Below are positions 60,076-64,000 of a stretch of DNA of 64,000 nt, piece by piece. The translations under genes and the position numbers were made by a program. Below the pieces are notes generated by a model, which saw only the letters and a program-made list of their open reading frames with translations, did not search any database and was not told the DNA's origin. The DNA is taken from the NCBI RefSeq assembly GCF_032062135.1, contig NC_092861.1, forward strand, positions 58,892,993 to 58,956,992, in the 5' to 3' direction. Source of the stretch: Pyxicephalus adspersus (taxonomy: Eukaryota; Chordata; Amphibia; Anura; Pyxicephalidae). Position 1 is the stretch's first letter. Each line of letters begins with the position of its first letter.

Positions 60076-60505
60076 ACATGACAGCGACGCCCAGTCCATA
60101 ACTGGACTCTAAAGTTGATGGATGGACTGGTGCTTTGCTCCTCCCACATATGTTGGCCTGTGCTCTCCAGTCCCTGTGATAACTCACCCCCTATCATAGC
60201 TGGATACAAAATAAGGTGCCCGAAGCCTTGGCCACCACGAAGGACATTCACGTCCTCCTAAGGTGGTGATGGTTTCATGTATTCTTGAATATGTTTTTAT
60301 CATTTAAGAAATGCCCCCCCGCACCCTCCCCCTCTTTCCCTTTCTTCCCAAATGTTCATTTGTTTGTTTTCAGTTATTATGCAATTATATAAGATGAAAC
60401 CGTGTGATGGTAAAATGCTGTTTATTTTATGTTGCAAGCTGTTTTCTTTATATGGTTTGTTAAAAATGTAAAAAATTAAAAAAAAACATTTAAAAAAAAA
60501 AAGAA

Positions 60506-61767
60506 AATAAATGTAATAAATCATCTATTTTCTATTACTACAATTACAAATAGTTACACTGCATATTAAAACCTTTTTGCATCCAAGAGTCCTAATATGC
60601 CATTGTAGAATGGATATTAGAAAACACATAAAGTCTCCGTAGGCAGTGTTGCAATCAGAAATCACTGCATATGTTGAGCCAGCACTAATTTCAATATTTT
60701 CATGATAAACTTCAAATTGTACTTGATTTACAATATCCCTGCTTTAAAGAAATACCCTTCCTGTCTGGTTAAAGAGGTAACTTAACTGCTTTCTGTTAGC
60801 TTGAATCATCACATTACCTAATAAATTGTCTGCATAAGAGTGCAATCCATTTTATTTGCGGTCTAAAAACTTTCCTTTGTTTTAGCTATCGCCTTTTCCC
60901 TGCATAACAAGTCAAATATATTCTGGTTGGCCCCACCCTGACATATTTAATGCCAAATGTCCTCTTAAGGAGTAGTGCCTTTTCTGTCCTGATAGTGACC
61001 TGCCAGTAGGCCTTGGACAAACCTAATGTGCCCAGAGAATTAGATTAGAGCATTAGTAGATAATTTTTGCACAATATGGCATCATTTTGTCTGGTTTAGA
61101 TGTTCTTTGGTGTTTGCAATGTCTATGTACATTCATTGGGTTTGAGCAGACACCACAGACTGTCTTCTTAAAAAGTCAATCAATTTTGCTTGATTTTCTA
61201 GCTGATCATTTTTGTTCCCCATAACATGGCTAGTTTGATATTAAACCTGAAGTAATAAATCATTTGTTTATTCTATGGACCAGTAAATTGATTATGATTC
61301 GACCTGTGAGGAAAGGTGATAGTGTTTCAAAAGGGAAAATCAATGACTATACAGATTAAATACATATGCCAAGCCTATTAATACTGATATATAACAAGCA
61401 AAGGAAAGACGGCTTTTTGGCAATAAAAAATAAAACTTTTATTTTTTAACATTTACTGAGTGACTGGAGAATTACAATTTCTCAGCTAGACATAGTATTT
61501 CCATGTTAGGGGTCATGGTTATAAACCAACAATACATAACACATACGGTCAGGTGTAGGTTTTAAACTACATTCAACTACTGAGTGAACATTTTTGCTTT
61601 TCTCCTTACTACACTAACCAACCAACATCTAGAGTACCAACTTAAGTCTCAGAATCGACTGAGAAGCCAGAGTGCGAAACAAAATTCCTAAATTGTACAC
61701 TTTCATGTATAGAAAAAGATGCGAACTGGCAGGTAAATGATTTTGTAGCAGAAGAGAAAATGCGCCT
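60506..61767. other. unassigned DNA; second copy of the 92-bp segment
   Basis: Holds the duplicate at 60679-60771 just beyond the LINE tail. Otherwise nothing recognised. Confidence 0.5.
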
Positions 61768-61960
61768 GATTTATTCAAGCTCTCCGAACTTGGAGAGGAT
61801 ACACTTTCATCAGTGAAACTGGGTGATTCAGCAAACCTGGAATAGACTTCTTCAAAGTCATTTGCACTTTGCTAGCAAAAGGTTTGGAATCCTGGACTAG
61901 ATCCATTCCAGGTTTTGTTGGATCACCCTAAAGACTTTCTCTGTGGAGTAAATTCTTATT
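61768..61960. mobile_element. foldback MITE, copy 2
   Basis: TGATTTATTCAAGCTCTCCG, GATACACTTTCATCAGTGAA, AACTGGGTGATTCAGCAAAC and AGATCCATTCCAGGTTTTGT match the element at 39223-39431. The right arm decays after GGATCACCC. Confidence 0.8.
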
Positions 61961-64000
61961 TAAAACTAATGCTGGAATTTGGAGAAATTTGCCCACTTCT
62001 ATGTAACATTCATCAACATGAACTGGGTATTGCGTGCTAATTTTATGTTTTGAAGGAAGCTTTAAAAGTTATTTTGTATACGGACAACTATATTCTTGTA
62101 TACTTACATCTTAGTAACTGAGGAACATTTGTCCTCCATTCATTTAGCTGTATATTAGTTGCTAGCAGACACAGACAAAACCCATAAGCACCAGGAGGAG
62201 ACAAGCACTAAAGAGACAAATATAACCAGTTATAAATGTAGTTGAATGCTTGTAAGGATTACACTTATTTTGCGTCTTGAAGAGAATCTGAAATAAACTG
62301 AGATTATTACTGTACATGGAAAGAGTCTTATGGGAAGATAATTTAAAAATAAAACAGGTGCAGTATATATTTATATATGTGCTATGCTAGCTGTGATACA
62401 CTCATGCACAGCACTTGGCTAGTTTGATGTGAAGCAGAGAACATTTGTACAAAAAGGGGACTGTCCATTATAAAAATCATGTTGTTTATACACAAATAAG
62501 TCTGTTTTTCCATTTACCTTATTTAAAAAAGGTGATCAGTTGATTACAAAGCTAATCTAAAACTTTCTAAAAGTGTTTTTCTTTTCAAAAAAATGCTACT
62601 TTTCACATTTACTGTTCTTTTTGTCATAAATTATATAGTGGTGATCAGCTGTGCATTAAAAAGAGCAGACAAGGAGCACCATTGTTCTGCAGTACTGTTA
62701 AGCAGATGTATATACAACCCAAATTTGGCTTCCCAAATGCAAATATATTTAAAATGTATACAAAGAAATGTGTTTTTTAAAATACTAACACTCATTAAAA
62801 AGGTTGTTAAATATGAACTGATTACATTTGCACATATATTTAAAAAATGTATAAACGCTGTGGTTCCCCTTTAAATGATCACATGATTTGTGAGTGTTGG
62901 TAAGCCTCCACAAGACAGTTTTGTGCTTAATAAAATACTTTAGGTTTATCTACCTAATGACAGATATGTCTGTCTGCTAAGGCTCAGTAAATACATCAGC
63001 TCAGACTTGGCATATTCATTAAATTTCAAAGTTCAGTAATAAATGTGTAAGCTATTTTAGATAATTTTTAAAATATCAACATGACAAGCCACATATAATG
63101 CAAAATATCTTAAAAACATGTAGACATGTTTTTTGTTTACTGTATTCATGCTGCTCTAGTGAAGTGTCAGTAGTAAAAAAATAAGCAGTTTTAGCACCCT
63201 CTCTTCACAATTTTAAAACCATATAAGCAAGCTATATGTAGCGGAAAGGTTTTTGCACTTAAATTTATTTAAAATAACAACATTTCTACTACCAGACTCT
63301 ATGGCCTTCTAATAGCACCGATAGACTCTATCGTAACAAGTTGTTTTATTTAAACTGCAAACTACTGCATGTCATGCAGCACTAAAGTTGATAGCACATC
63401 CTTTGCTTGGTGCCAATACCACCCAATTTTTTGTACTTCTGTCCCCACCAGCAGCCTGTCAGACTTCAGATAGGAGTAGCAATGTAAATACAGAAGCAGT
63501 AGATGTCCCAGGCTATGCCACGGCTCTGATGTATTATACGGGGAGGGAGACCTTGGAGGTTGTCACTCGCTATGCTGGGTGCTGATGCACCTTAGATCTG
63601 GCAAATGTAATTTTAGGTTTGGAGGTACTTGGACCTAATTTGGGTGTATTAGGAGGATTAGGGGATTTTTACTTCATGAGAATTTTTGCTTGGAGAAAAC
63701 ATTTTTCCTTGGTGGTGGTGGTGGGGGTCCTATACGTTGTAATTTTAACCCCTGCCCGCTCTACTTAATGTACATCTGACCCATACATTCTGTGCTTCAC
63801 ATATTCCTGATCTTTGCACCTCTCATAGTTCTAAACTCTGTTCTCTACATGGCACCTACGCCTGACCCCTGCACTTGCTAAACTGTCTAAAAATGTTACA
63901 AGAATAGAAAGTAAGTGGTTATTAAAAAATGGCAGAGACTGCAAAAAAAGACAAGAAAGCAAAAAAATTATATGACGATAGAGTTGGGCTAATAATAATA
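61961..64000. other. unassigned AT-rich DNA
   Basis: No gene or repeat recognised. A GTGGTGGTGGTGGGGG run lies near 63711. The frame 63388-63585 shows no domain. The window ends in ATAATAATAATA. Confidence 0.5.

Larger units (their letters stand above)
57260..60505 (+). mobile_element. L1-superfamily LINE relic, interrupted and degraded
   Basis: Order: ORF1 remnant (57265-58050), inter-ORF or 5' ORF2 region (58050-58620), ORF2 endonuclease remnants (58621-59060), a foreign or rearranged segment with inverted repeats (about 59070-59640), more ORF2 (59690-59835), then poorly coding sequence and an A-rich 3' tail (TTAAAAAAAAACATTT, then an A-run, to about 60505). No reverse transcriptase core (F/YADD) was found, so most of ORF2 is deleted. 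ORF1 with a coiled coil and RRM plus an APE-type endonuclease places it in the L1/Tx1 group. Confidence 0.82.

Overview
This window looks like intergenic or intronic DNA from a large, repeat-rich vertebrate genome, most probably an anuran amphibian. That assignment is inference. It rests on the style of the repeats: tRNA-derived SINEs ending in (AAT)n, Tc1 elements with roughly 220-bp inverted repeats, L1-type LINE relics, and many short inverted-repeat (MITE) elements. The DNA is AT-rich, with poly(A)/poly(T) tracts and no compact coding organisation. I found no convincing host protein exon, no rRNA or tRNA gene, no CRISPR array and nothing bacterial. Every open frame over about 100 codons lies inside a transposon, spans an assembly gap, or looks like chance.

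Layout. 1-7 kb: a SINE, a 3'-truncated pogo-like MITE fused to a 31-bp minisatellite, a hairpin-bearing repeat, and a short CpG-rich patch (about 6.69-7.02 kb) that is the best promoter-like candidate. 7-24 kb: mostly unique-looking AT-rich DNA with a reverse SINE, a family of MITEs starting near TTAAGCTACGTACACAC, a decayed Tc1 relic (19.24-20.03 kb), a 0.53-kb MITE, and a 475-bp hAT MITE with a perfect 8-bp target duplication. 24.5-30.8 kb: three direct copies of a 1.3-kb unit. Two are identical as far as I can read and lie 3,240 bp apart. The third is diverged, longer, and abuts the second head to tail.

31-40 kb: a reverse LINE 3' end split by a SINE, another reverse SINE, Tc1 copy 1 (34337-35675), a foldback MITE and a pyrimidine-rich block. 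40-51 kb: a complete pogo-like MITE with TA duplications, a second copy of the 0.5-kb MITE, a nested palindrome (49449-49685), and a 71-bp LINE tail with a 15-bp target duplication. 51.8-54.0 kb: Tc1 copy 2, interrupted by a 794-bp run of N. 57.3-60.5 kb: an L1-superfamily LINE relic with recognisable ORF1 and ORF2 endonuclease pieces, all frame-broken. The rest to 64 kb is a second foldback MITE and featureless AT-rich DNA.

No genes work together here as a pathway. The biology is that of autonomous elements (Tc1, L1-type LINE) and the non-autonomous passengers they or their relatives mobilised. The most notable structures are the identical-pair array at 24.5-30.8 kb and the nested palindrome at 49.4 kb.
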